Assembly (NCBI GenBank): GCA_035656335.1
Contig: DASRSS010000049.1
Span: forward strand, 1 to 6,260
Reading direction: 5' to 3'
From: DASRSS01 sp035656335
GTDB taxonomy: Bacteria > Actinomycetota > Actinomycetes > Mycobacteriales > Jatrophihabitantaceae
DNA length: 6,260 nucleotides
A program made the translations under genes and the position numbers. Every line of letters begins with the position of its first letter. Positions within the stretch are counted from its first letter, which is position 1. The notes under the pieces were generated by a model that saw nothing but the letters and a program-made list of their open reading frames with translations, was not told the origin of the DNA and ran no database searches. Below are positions 1 to 5,565 of this stretch, in pieces.

Positions 1-131
1 GGGGCCACTCCCGCCGTTTTGACGGTGGCAGACGCAGAGATTGCAGGGATCAGCGTTGCGACCATCGTGAACGCCATGAGCACCACGATGCGTGTCAAGC
101 TGATATGTCTAGCTCCCCTGAGTCGAAACAT
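1..131 (-). CDS. Secreted protein, N-terminal part only (signal peptide)
   Basis: The gene runs off the left edge, so only 43 residues are visible. The translation begins MFRLRGARHISLTR, a positively charged n-region. A hydrophobic core IVVLMAFTMVATLIPAI follows at about residues 15-31, then a small-residue stretch SASA that fits a signal peptidase I site (A-x-A), and then TVKTAGVA. That is a textbook Sec signal peptide. The ATG at 131-129 is preferred because AGGA (142-139) lies 7 nt upstream. A TTG at 98-96 is in frame but would have a GGGGAG too far away (about 14 nt). The mature protein is not visible, so its function cannot be named. It is divergent from the transporter genes to its right, and the 28-bp palindrome at 209-236 lies in its upstream region. 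The gene is less GC-biased at third positions than the operon at 958-4722. Confidence 0.6.
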   Translation of the reverse strand, partial: MFRLRGARHISLTRIVVLMAFTMVATLIPAISASATVKTAGVA

Positions 132-311
132 GAGTTTGTCCTACCGGCTAGGTTGAGTGTGGCGTTGCGAGCGTGCGCCCAGACAGACTGCTGGAGCAAT
201 GACAGGTTGCTGCATGTCAGCTAGTTGTCATGCAGCCCTGCGTTGGGACTCCAGACAAGTGTCCCGATCAATACGAGCGGAGCCCGGAAGTCTCCGCCCT
301 ATAGGTCAACC
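132..311. other. Non-coding region with lower GC, ending at a rearrangement junction
   Basis: No reading frame here has the codon bias of the neighbouring genes. I could not find a missing permease N-terminus in any frame, so the loss in the next gene is not a simple frameshift. Base composition is clearly less GC-rich than from about 330 onward. Apart from the ribosome binding site of the minus-strand gene (about 138-143) and the palindrome at 209-236, I see no convincing promoter with both -35 and -10 boxes on either strand. Recognisable permease homology starts abruptly at about 312, which puts the junction roughly between 285 and 315. Confidence 0.5.
209..236. promoter_or_regulatory. 28-bp palindrome, candidate operator
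   Basis: The outer arms GCTGCATG (209-216) and CATGCAGC (229-236) are perfect reverse complements. The centre CTAG (221-224) is itself palindromic and lies on the same axis. Twelve of the 14 symmetric position pairs match; the mismatched pairs are 217/228 and 220/225. The sequence also contains TGTCA at 215-219 and again at 226-230, an 11-bp (one helical turn) repeat. There is no T tract after it, so a protein-binding site is more likely than a terminator. It sits 78 bp upstream of the ATG of the minus-strand signal-peptide gene, a reasonable place for an operator. Which regulator binds is unknown. Confidence 0.5.
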
Positions 312-845
312 GGGCTACGGTCATTGCCCATGGCCCGCAGTGCCGTGTTCGGCGGACGCGTCGCGGCGGACACGCTGAACAACGCCTTCGGGCTGATCGT
401 GCTGCTGATCACCGGCTACGCGGTGGGATTTCGTCCGGCGAACTTCCTCGGGCTGATCCTCGCCGCGCTGCTGCTGTTGCTGTTCGCCCTCGCGGTGAGC
501 CTGGGCTACGCGATCATCGGGCTGGTCGTGCGCACGCCCGAGGCCGTGAACGCGGCGACGTTCCCGATCATCTTCCCGCTCACGTTCGCGTCGTCGGCGT
601 TCGTGCCCGTGCAGACGATGCCGGGCTGGCTGCGCGGCTTCGCGACCCACCAGCCGGTCAGCGTGGTGATCAACGCGGCGCGGTCGCTGATCCTGGGGGA
701 CAGTGCGACGGCCGCCCAACGCGCCCAGTTGCTGGGCGGAACCGGCACCGGGTCGTTGATCGTGCAGGCGCTGGCGTGGACGATCGGCATCGGGCTCGTC
801 TTCGGGCTGCTGTGCGCGCGCAGGTACCGCCGCCTGACGCGGTAG
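312..845 (+). pseudogene. DrrB-like ABC-2 permease, N-terminal half missing
   Basis: The frame beginning GLRSLPMARSAVFGGRVAAD and ending at the TAG at 843-845 matches the C-terminal part of daunorubicin-resistance DrrB-type ABC-2 permeases. The RLRSLPM-R-A loop, the RTPEAVNAATF segment, and PLTFASSAFVPVQTMPGWL followed by the H-x-P-V region are family landmarks. About four membrane segments remain: LIVLLITGYAVGF, the long LGLILAALLLLLFALAVSLGYAIIGLVV stretch, FPIIFPLTFASSAF, and LIVQALAWTIGIGLVFGLLCA near the end. Full-length relatives have six segments and roughly 250 or more residues. Only about 178 family-like codons are left here, and the first one or two segments are gone. The first in-frame ATG (330) has no Shine-Dalgarno sequence and lies inside conserved sequence. 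The upstream in-frame TTG at 225 would only add non-homologous residues. The remnant has no stops and keeps normal codon bias, so the loss may be recent. A short functional product is possible but unlikely. Confidence 0.75.
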
Positions 846-917
846 GCACGGTCCGGTCGCTGGGAAGGCTCGCCGGGCCGCATCAACCGATCGGTGGAGC
901 CGGGGATGATCGGCAGG

Positions 918-947
918 TTGAGGCGCACCCGTTGCCTCGGCTGCGAT
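918..947 (+). promoter_or_regulatory. Possible promoter for the ABC/two-component operon
   Basis: TTGAGG (918-923) resembles a -35 box. TGCGAT (942-947), 18 nt later, is a weak -10 candidate. Transcription would begin about 954-958, at or next to the ATG at 958. This fits the absence of any Shine-Dalgarno sequence before that ATG and would give a leaderless mRNA. Just upstream are a perfect 10-bp palindrome ACCGATCGGT (886-895) and a second GATCGG (908-913), which could be regulator contacts. The -10 match is poor, so this is tentative. Confidence 0.3.
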
Positions 948-957
948 CCTCGACGCC

Positions 958-1947
958 ATGGCGATGATTGACGTCCGCGAGCTGCGGAAGAGCTACGGCG
1001 ACCGGACCGCGGTCGACGGGATCAGCTTCGACGTCCAGGACGGTGAGATCTTCGGGATCCTCGGCCCGAACGGCGCCGGCAAGACCACCACGGTGGAATG
1101 CATCGCCGGGCTGCGCCACCGCGACGACGGCTCGATCACCGTCGCCGGCATGGATCCGGCGCTGGAGGGAACCGAGTTCCGCGAGGCGGTCGGCGTCCAG
1201 TTGCAAGAATCCCGGCTGCCGGAGAAGCAGACCGTCGCCGAGGCGCTGCAGCTCTACGCCAGCTTCTACGAACGCCCGCGCGACTGGCGCGAGCTCGCGG
1301 AGCGGCTGGGCCTGCTCGAGCAGCGCAACACCTACTTCGGCCGGCTGTCCGGTGGACAGAAACAGCGCCTTTCCGTGGCGCTCGCGTTGATCGGCAATCC
1401 GCGCGTCGCCATCCTGGACGAGCTGACCACCGGGCTGGATCCGGCCGCTCGACGCGAGGTCTGGGGCCTGCTGGAGGACCTGCGCGGTACCGGCGTCACG
1501 CTGCTGCTCGTCTCGCACTTCATGGAGGAGGCCGAGCGGTTGTGCGACCGCGTCGTCGTGATCGATCGTGGCCGCATCATCGCCGCCGATACGCCCGAGG
1601 GCCTGGCAGCAGGCGTCGCGGCGGACCAGCGGATGAGCTTCGTCCCGTCGGCCGCGGTGGATCCGGCATCCCTGCGCGCGCTGCCGGACGTGCACACCGC
1701 CACGATCTCGGGCGACCGGATCGCGGTGACCGGAACCGACAACGTCGCCGCGGCGGTGATCATCGCGCTGCACGAGCGCGGCATCCAGGCCGCCCGGCTG
1801 CGCGTGGACCAGCCGAGTCTCGACGATGCGTTCATCGCGTTGACACACAAGGACGACCCGGCGGCCGAGCTGCGTTCCGGCGCCGCGTCCGGCTCTGCCA
1901 CCAAGACTGGCACCGATTCGCAGAACACGGCAGGAGCATCCCGATGA
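958..1947 (+). CDS. ABC transporter ATP-binding protein (DrrA-like)
   Basis: This 329-residue cytoplasmic ATPase powers the permease encoded next. Visible motifs are Walker A GPNGAGKT (36-43), a Q-loop glutamine at about 83, signature LSGGQ (130-134), Walker B VAILDE (150-155) with catalytic Glu155, D-loop GLDP (159-162) and H-loop His187 in VSHFMEEAE. The C-terminal tail with QPSLDDAFIALT (285-296) is typical of DrrA-type exporters. Leu156 replaces the usual proline of LDEPT; this is seen in some relatives and need not impair function. After residue 296 there is a low-complexity tail rich in Ala, Ser, Thr and Gly. ATG 958 is chosen because an in-frame TGA at 919-921 blocks extension and no ATG or GTG lies between. 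ATG 964 is the alternative. Neither start has a Shine-Dalgarno sequence, which suggests leaderless translation. The stop overlaps the next start (ATGA). The substrate cannot be read from the sequence. Confidence 0.93.
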   Translation: MAMIDVRELRKSYGDRTAVDGISFDVQDGEIFGILGPNGAGKTTTVECIAGLRHRDDGSITVAGMDPALEGTEFREAVGVQLQESRLPEKQTVAEALQLYASFYERPRDWRELAERLGLLEQRNTYFGRLSGGQKQRLSVALALIGNPRVAILDELTTGLDPAARREVWGLLEDLRGTGVTLLLVSHFMEEAERLCDRVVVIDRGRIIAADTPEGLAAGVAADQRMSFVPSAAVDPASLRALPDVHTATISGDRIAVTGTDNVAAAVIIALHERGIQAARLRVDQPSLDDAFIALTHKDDPAAELRSGAASGSATKTGTDSQNTAGASR

Positions 1948-2741
1948 GCGCCACCGCGCGGAACCTCGCCACGCCCACTTCGCGCATCGCCGGGCAAGGC
2001 CGTGCCGGAGCCATGCGCGCCATGCTGCGCAGCGAGGCGCGCCTGCTCGCACGCAACCCGGGCGTCGTCGTCTGGTCGACGGTGCTGCCGGTCGCCGCCG
2101 CGATCGTGCTGGCCTGCATACCGGCGATCCGCAAGCCGTCCAAGGACCTCGGCGGACTGAGCTTCTTCCACGTCTACCAGCCGATCCTGATCCTGTTCGC
2201 GATCACGCTGCTCGCCGTGCAGTCGCTGCCGGACGTGCTGACCCGCTACCGCGAGATGGGCGTGCTCAAACGGCTGCGCACCACACCGGCCTCGCCCGCG
2301 CTGCTGCTGTTCGCCCAGTTGACGCTGACGCTGCTGGTGTCGATCTCGTGCACGGTGCTGATGACGGTGGTTCCTGCGCTGGTCGGCGCATCGTGGCCGC
2401 AGAACGTCGCCGGGTTCGTGGTGGCCTACCTGCTGGCGGCGTGGGCGCTGCTGGGCCTCGGCCTGCTGATCGCGAGCCTGTTCCACAACGCGAAGGTGGC
2501 CGCCGGCTTCGGCACGGTGCTGTTCTTCGTCGTGGAGTTCTTCGCGGGGTTGTGGCTGCAGCGGCCGAACATGCCGGACTGGCTGCGGCACATCTCCGAC
2601 TTCACCCCGGGCGGTGCCGGCGCGCAGGCGCTCACCGACTCGTCCGTCGGGCACTGGCCGAGCGCGCTGCACCTGATCGTGCTCGCGGCGTGGGGGATCG
2701 CGATGTCCGTCGCGTCCATCCGCCTGTTCAGCTGGGAATGA
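1944..2741 (+). CDS. ABC-2 type transporter permease
   Basis: The product is a 265-residue membrane protein, a normal length for a complete ABC-2 permease and the partner of the ATPase encoded just before it. Six hydrophobic segments are visible at about residues 41-60, 80-98, 118-146, 156-180, 187-206 and 243-262. Between segments 2 and 3 is the cytoplasmic loop YREMGVLKRLRTTPASP, a hallmark of this family and the likely contact with the ATPase. The ATG at 1944 overlaps the ATPase stop (ATGA) and has AGGAG at 1932-1936 with 7 nt spacing, the clearest ribosome binding site in the operon. It differs in sequence from the truncated permease at 312-845, so the two are not a recent duplication. 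Relatives export antibiotics, lipids or peptides; which applies here is unknown. Confidence 0.92.
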   Translation: MSATARNLATPTSRIAGQGRAGAMRAMLRSEARLLARNPGVVVWSTVLPVAAAIVLACIPAIRKPSKDLGGLSFFHVYQPILILFAITLLAVQSLPDVLTRYREMGVLKRLRTTPASPALLLFAQLTLTLLVSISCTVLMTVVPALVGASWPQNVAGFVVAYLLAAWALLGLGLLIASLFHNAKVAAGFGTVLFFVVEFFAGLWLQRPNMPDWLRHISDFTPGGAGAQALTDSSVGHWPSALHLIVLAAWGIAMSVASIRLFSWE

Positions 2742-4093
2742 CCGCACCGCGGCGGGGCGCGACAATGACAGCCATGGCAGCGACGACGGCCGCACCCGCG
2801 ACGGCGAGCGTCGTGCCGGACGGCGTCGACCTGCCGCCGTACACGCTGTGGCGGCGCGTTCCGGCGTGGGAGCCGCACGGGCGCTGGCTGCGCGACCGTC
2901 CGCAGCTGGAATGGCCCGACACGATGTTCTCGATCGTGCTCGCGCCGTGGCTGATGCGCGTGCTGCTCGCCGTCAGCCTCGCGCTCGGGCAAGTGACGAT
3001 GCCCGGGGGCGCCGGGCGGCACCTGCTCGCCGCCGGGCTGATCGTCGCGGTCTGGGGCTGGATCGAGTGGTGGCAGCGCTGGGACCTGACCGCACTGTGG
3101 CGGCGGCCGGCCGCGCTCGGCGGCCAGACCGCGCTGACCGCGGCGGCGATCGCGGTGAGCCCGCTGAGCGGCGTGATCGCCTGGTCGCAGTACATGATCT
3201 GCGGCACCTTCTTCACCGGACCGATGCTCATCGCCGCCCTGGCCGCGTCCAGCGTGTTGATGACGGCGGTGCAGGTCGGTGGCTTCGCGGTGCTCCCGAA
3301 CAGCTGGACGCTGACGGCCGCGCTGTTCCTGCTCGACGTGGCGATCGGACTGGTGTCGATCCCGATGGCCAACCGGCGCGAGGAGGCCGTGCTGCGGCGC
3401 AACGCCATGACCTGGCGGCTGCTGGCCGAGCAGCGCCGCAACACCGAGCTGCAGCAGCAACTGCTCGACCAGGCGCGCACAGCCGGGGTCCGCGAGGAAC
3501 GCGCGCGGCTGGCACGGGACCTGCACGACACGGTCGCCCAAGGCCTGGTCGCCGTCGTCACGCAACTGGAGGCCATCGACGACCTGACCCTCGCCGACGA
3601 CGTCGCCCGCCGGCGGGTGGACAACGCCAAGGCGCTGGCCCGGCAGAGCCTGGACGAGGCGCGCCGGGCCGTCGACGCGCTGCGGCCACCAGCCCTGGAG
3701 GACGGCACACTGGCCGAGGCGATCTCCGGTGCGCTCGACGAATGGGAGCGGCTGAACCGCATCGACACGGAGCTGACCGTCTCGGGTGCACCGCGCACCA
3801 CGCCCGCCGACACCGCTCTGCTGCGGGTCGTCCAGGAGGCGCTGGCCAACGCCGCCCGGCACTCCGGAGCGAGCCGGGTCGCGGTCAGCCTGGACTACCT
3901 GGAGGACGAGGTGCTGCTCGACGTCCACGACGACGGCGCGGGGTTCCGTCCCGATGCGGTGCGCGGTCCGTCCGCACGCGGCGGGCACGGCCTGCCCAGC
4001 ATGGCCGAACGGGTCCGGCTGGTGGGCGGCACGCTGGCCGTGGAGTCCGAACCCGGCGCGGGATGCGTCGTCAGCGCGGCGGTGCCGGGATGA
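2738..4093 (+). CDS. Membrane sensor histidine kinase, NarL/DesK type
   Basis: The 451-residue kinase would phosphorylate the response regulator encoded next. The N-terminal half holds about five or six membrane segments between residues 63 and 210, with only short loops, so sensing probably takes place within or at the membrane, as in DesK-like kinases. Residues 212-258 form a charged Gln/Arg-rich stretch, probably a coiled coil. HisKA_3 follows with ERARLARDLHDTVAQGL; His263 is the phosphoacceptor. The HATPase domain shows the N-box QEALANAARHSGA (Asn371), the G1 box DDGAGF (398-403) and the G2 box GGHGLPSMAERV (from 415). ATG 2738 is chosen because it overlaps the permease stop (ATGA) like the other junctions, but it has only GGGA directly in front. 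ATG 2765, with GGGG 7 nt upstream, is a real alternative, and ATG 2774 is possible. The signal sensed is unknown. Confidence 0.92.
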   Translation: MTAPRRGATMTAMAATTAAPATASVVPDGVDLPPYTLWRRVPAWEPHGRWLRDRPQLEWPDTMFSIVLAPWLMRVLLAVSLALGQVTMPGGAGRHLLAAGLIVAVWGWIEWWQRWDLTALWRRPAALGGQTALTAAAIAVSPLSGVIAWSQYMICGTFFTGPMLIAALAASSVLMTAVQVGGFAVLPNSWTLTAALFLLDVAIGLVSIPMANRREEAVLRRNAMTWRLLAEQRRNTELQQQLLDQARTAGVREERARLARDLHDTVAQGLVAVVTQLEAIDDLTLADDVARRRVDNAKALARQSLDEARRAVDALRPPALEDGTLAEAISGALDEWERLNRIDTELTVSGAPRTTPADTALLRVVQEALANAARHSGASRVAVSLDYLEDEVLLDVHDDGAGFRPDAVRGPSARGGHGLPSMAERVRLVGGTLAVESEPGAGCVVSAAVPG

Positions 4094-4722
4094 GCGAGCC
4101 GGCTCCGCAGATCAAGATTCTCGTGGTGGACGACCATCCGGTCGTGCGCGACGGCATCCGCGGCATGCTCGAGCGGGACGACCGGATGGCGGTGGTCGGC
4201 GAGGCCGGCGACGGCCCGGAGGCGGTCGCGCTGGTGCGGGCGATGGATCCGGATCTCGTGCTGATGGATCTGCGCATGCCCGGCGGCGACGGCGTGAGCG
4301 CGATCCGCGAGCTTCGCGCGAGCAGCCCGACGCGTCCGCGCATCCTGGTGCTGACCACCTATGACACCGACCGCGACATTCACGCCGCGATCGACGCCGG
4401 CGCGGACGGTTACCTGCTCAAGGCGACGCCGCGCACCGAACTGGTGGACGCTGTGGTCCGTGCCGCCGCGGGGCACAGCGTGCTCGCGCCGAGCGCGGCG
4501 CGCAGCCTGGTCGACCGCAACCGTGCGGCGACGCTGACCGCCAGGGAGCTGCAGGTGCTGTCCGCGATCGCCCGCGGCGGCACCAACCAGGAGGTCGCCC
4601 GGGAGCTGCTGGTGTCCGAGGCGACGGTCAAGACGCACCTGCTGCACGTGTATCCGAAGCTGGGCGTGCGCGATCGGGCGGCCGCCGTGCGGGTGGCGTT
4701 CCAGCGCGGCCTGCTGGATTGA
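4090..4722 (+). CDS. Response regulator, NarL/LuxR family
   Basis: The 210-residue DNA-binding regulator is paired with the kinase just upstream. The receiver domain (about 8-125) has the acidic pair Asp14-Asp15, phosphoacceptor Asp60 in LVLMDLRMP, the switch Thr at 89-90 and Lys111. The LuxR-type helix-turn-helix is at about 149-200: LTARELQVLSAIARGGTNQEV followed by LLVSEATVKTHLLHVYPKLGV. The proline at 189 is odd, since many relatives have alanine there (HVYAKLGV), at the end of the recognition helix. ATG 4090 overlaps the kinase stop (ATGA); only weak purines precede it, so translation is probably coupled. By family precedent it would activate its own operon. No dyad specific enough to name as its site was found, although the 886-895 palindrome is a candidate. 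Confidence 0.93.
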   Translation: MSEPAPQIKILVVDDHPVVRDGIRGMLERDDRMAVVGEAGDGPEAVALVRAMDPDLVLMDLRMPGGDGVSAIRELRASSPTRPRILVLTTYDTDRDIHAAIDAGADGYLLKATPRTELVDAVVRAAAGHSVLAPSAARSLVDRNRAATLTARELQVLSAIARGGTNQEVARELLVSEATVKTHLLHVYPKLGVRDRAAAVRVAFQRGLLD

Positions 4723-4758
4723 CCCGTCCTCCGCTAATGGAGTGACCCCGTTCTCCCC

Positions 4759-4810
4759 TGATGATCATGGCCGTAACCCCCGAATTCCGGGGTTCCAGCC
4801 ATGATCATCA
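4759..4810. repeat. 52-bp imperfect palindrome between convergent genes; possible bidirectional terminator
   Basis: The outer arms TGATGATCATGGC (4759-4771) and GCCATGATCATCA (4798-4810) are perfect 13-nt reverse complements. On the same axis lie AACCCC (4775-4780) with GGGGTT (4789-4794) and a central GAATTC (4782-4787). Only three of the 26 symmetric pairs mismatch: 4772/4797, 4774/4795 and 4781/4788. It sits between the regulator stop (4722) and the convergent gene, and its last three bases are that gene's stop codon. A long hairpin here would stop transcription from both sides, although no T tract follows, as is common in high-GC actinobacteria. It could also be a dispersed palindromic repeat; that cannot be told from one copy. 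Confidence 0.75.
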
Positions 4811-5212
4811 CGTGGGGGTCGTGCCGGCCGCGGCCAGGCGCGCCAGCAGTCCGTCGCAGTCGGCCACGGTCACCGTCAGGCCCGGATGCCGGATCCGGCC
4901 CGTGGGCTCGATGCCGGCAACCGGTTCGCGGAATCGGATGCACACCCCGCGGTCGCCGTTGGTCGCCATGGTGAGTCCGCGGTCGGTGAAGGACAGGTGC
5001 GCCGGACCGATCGTCATGAGAATCCGGTAGGGCCCGCTCGTCTCGACGCCGGCGATGTTGGTGACTGGCGTGCGGACGCCCCACGGTCCGAACCGGGCGT
5101 GTAGCTCGTGGTCGCTCACTTCGACGAGCGCCGTGGACGGCGTTACTCCGAACGGCAAGGCGGCGATCCGGTACGCCGGCGCGAAGGCGAAGGCAAACCG
5201 TGTGACAGCCAT
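4808..5212 (-). CDS. Conserved actinobacterial protein of unknown function
   Basis: The product is a 134-residue protein with no signal peptide and no clear membrane segment. It resembles small conserved hypothetical proteins known from mycobacteria and related genera, judged from memory of the blocks LHARFGPWGVRTPVTNIAGV (about residues 37-56), the IGPAHLSFTDRGLTMATN region, RGVCIRFREPVAGIEPTG and RHPGLTVTVAD. The alternating hydrophobic pattern suggests a mostly beta fold. No catalytic motif is evident and I do not assign a function. The start at 5212 has only a weak GAGG close in front, and no better in-frame start is seen. The stop codon (TGA, plus-strand 4808-4810) lies within the right arm of the 52-bp palindrome. 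The gene is convergent to the ABC/two-component operon and 58 nt from tRNA-Arg, so nothing links it functionally to either. Confidence 0.8.
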   Translation of the reverse strand: MAVTRFAFAFAPAYRIAALPFGVTPSTALVEVSDHELHARFGPWGVRTPVTNIAGVETSGPYRILMTIGPAHLSFTDRGLTMATNGDRGVCIRFREPVAGIEPTGRIRHPGLTVTVADCDGLLARLAAAGTTPT

Positions 5213-5270
5213 GCCTCACGCTTACCCGCAACCGAGGCTGTCGACGCGCGGCCCGAGAGAAGTGGTTTTG

Positions 5271-5343
5271 CGCGCCCGGCAGGACTCGAACCTGCAACCT
5301 CTTGATCCGTAGTCAAGTGCTCTATCCGTTGAGCTACGGGCGC
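5271..5343 (-). tRNA. tRNA-Arg (anticodon ACG)
   Basis: On the minus strand a complete 73-nt cloverleaf can be drawn. Acceptor GCGCCCG pairs with CGGGCGC, the D-stem is GCTC/GAGC, the anticodon stem is CTTGA/TCAAG with loop CTACGGA, and the T-stem is GCAGG/CCTGC with loop TTCGAAT, followed by discriminator G. Loop positions 34-36 read ACG, so it decodes CGN arginine codons after A34 modification to inosine. CCA is not encoded. It follows tRNA-Ser by 59 nt on the same strand and probably shares its transcript. Confidence 0.97.
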
Positions 5344-5402
5344 CGAACTAGCTGCCAAACGGCAACCGGGACAGTCTACCGGGTGGAAAGCGGGCGACTG
5401 AG

Positions 5403-5492
5403 CGGAGGCTCCGGGATTCGAACCCGGGATGGGCGGTTAACCCAAACCGCATTAGCAGTGCGGCGCCATAGACCAGACTAGGCGAAGCCTCC
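5403..5492 (-). tRNA. tRNA-Ser (anticodon GCT)
   Basis: This is a 90-nt class II tRNA on the minus strand. Acceptor GGAGGCT pairs with AGCCTCC, the anticodon stem CCGCA/TGCGG encloses loop CTGCTAA (anticodon GCT, codons AGC/AGU), a long variable arm follows, and the T-arm is CCGGG-TTCGAAT-CCCGG. The discriminator base is G and CCA is not encoded. The long variable arm and G discriminator are serine identity features. It is the first gene of the short tRNA pair. Confidence 0.97.
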
Positions 5493-5528
5493 AAGCGGTC
5501 GAGCGCGAAACTCGTCCACCGGGCGCAA

Positions 5529-5558
5529 AGCCTACAAGGTCGGCCGAGCGCGCTCCAA
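5529..5558 (-). promoter_or_regulatory. Likely promoter of the tRNA-Ser/tRNA-Arg pair
   Basis: Read on the minus strand, TTGGAG (5558-5553) is a fair -35 box and TAGGCT (5534-5529) fits the actinobacterial -10 pattern TANNNT, with an 18-nt spacer. Transcription would start near 5522, leaving a leader of about 30 nt before tRNA-Ser. The element begins just 7 nt after the stop codon of the lysyltransferase gene, so the tRNAs probably have their own promoter. A 10-bp palindrome GAGCGCGCTC (5546-5555) overlaps the -35 box and is probably incidental. Confidence 0.5.
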
Positions 5559-5565
5559 AGCGCCG

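Noticed and set aside
157..378. Plus-strand reading frame of 73 codons across the non-coding region
   Set aside because: It has no homology I recognise, no codon bias like the neighbours, and overlaps the permease remnant in another frame.
883..2052. Long minus-strand open frames opposite the ABC genes and kinase
   Set aside because: They are Arg/Gly/Ala-rich shadow frames caused by high GC; the plus-strand frames carry all the family motifs.
2738..4093. Kinase start further upstream, inside the permease gene
   Set aside because: An earlier start would overlap the conserved permease by many codons, and the added residues are low-complexity shadow translation.
4729..4742. CTCC/GGAG hairpin as terminator of the operon
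   Set aside because: A 4-bp stem with no T tract is too weak; the 52-bp palindrome just downstream is a far better candidate.
4734..5358. Plus- and minus-strand open frames running through the palindrome and the tRNA-Arg gene
   Set aside because: They cross tRNA sequence and the hairpin, lack motifs, and are shadows of the minus-strand gene at 4808-5212.
5271..5492. tRNA genes as an attachment site for an integrative element
   Set aside because: No integrase gene and no duplicated tRNA 3' end were seen on either side within the window; the neighbours look like ordinary chromosomal genes.
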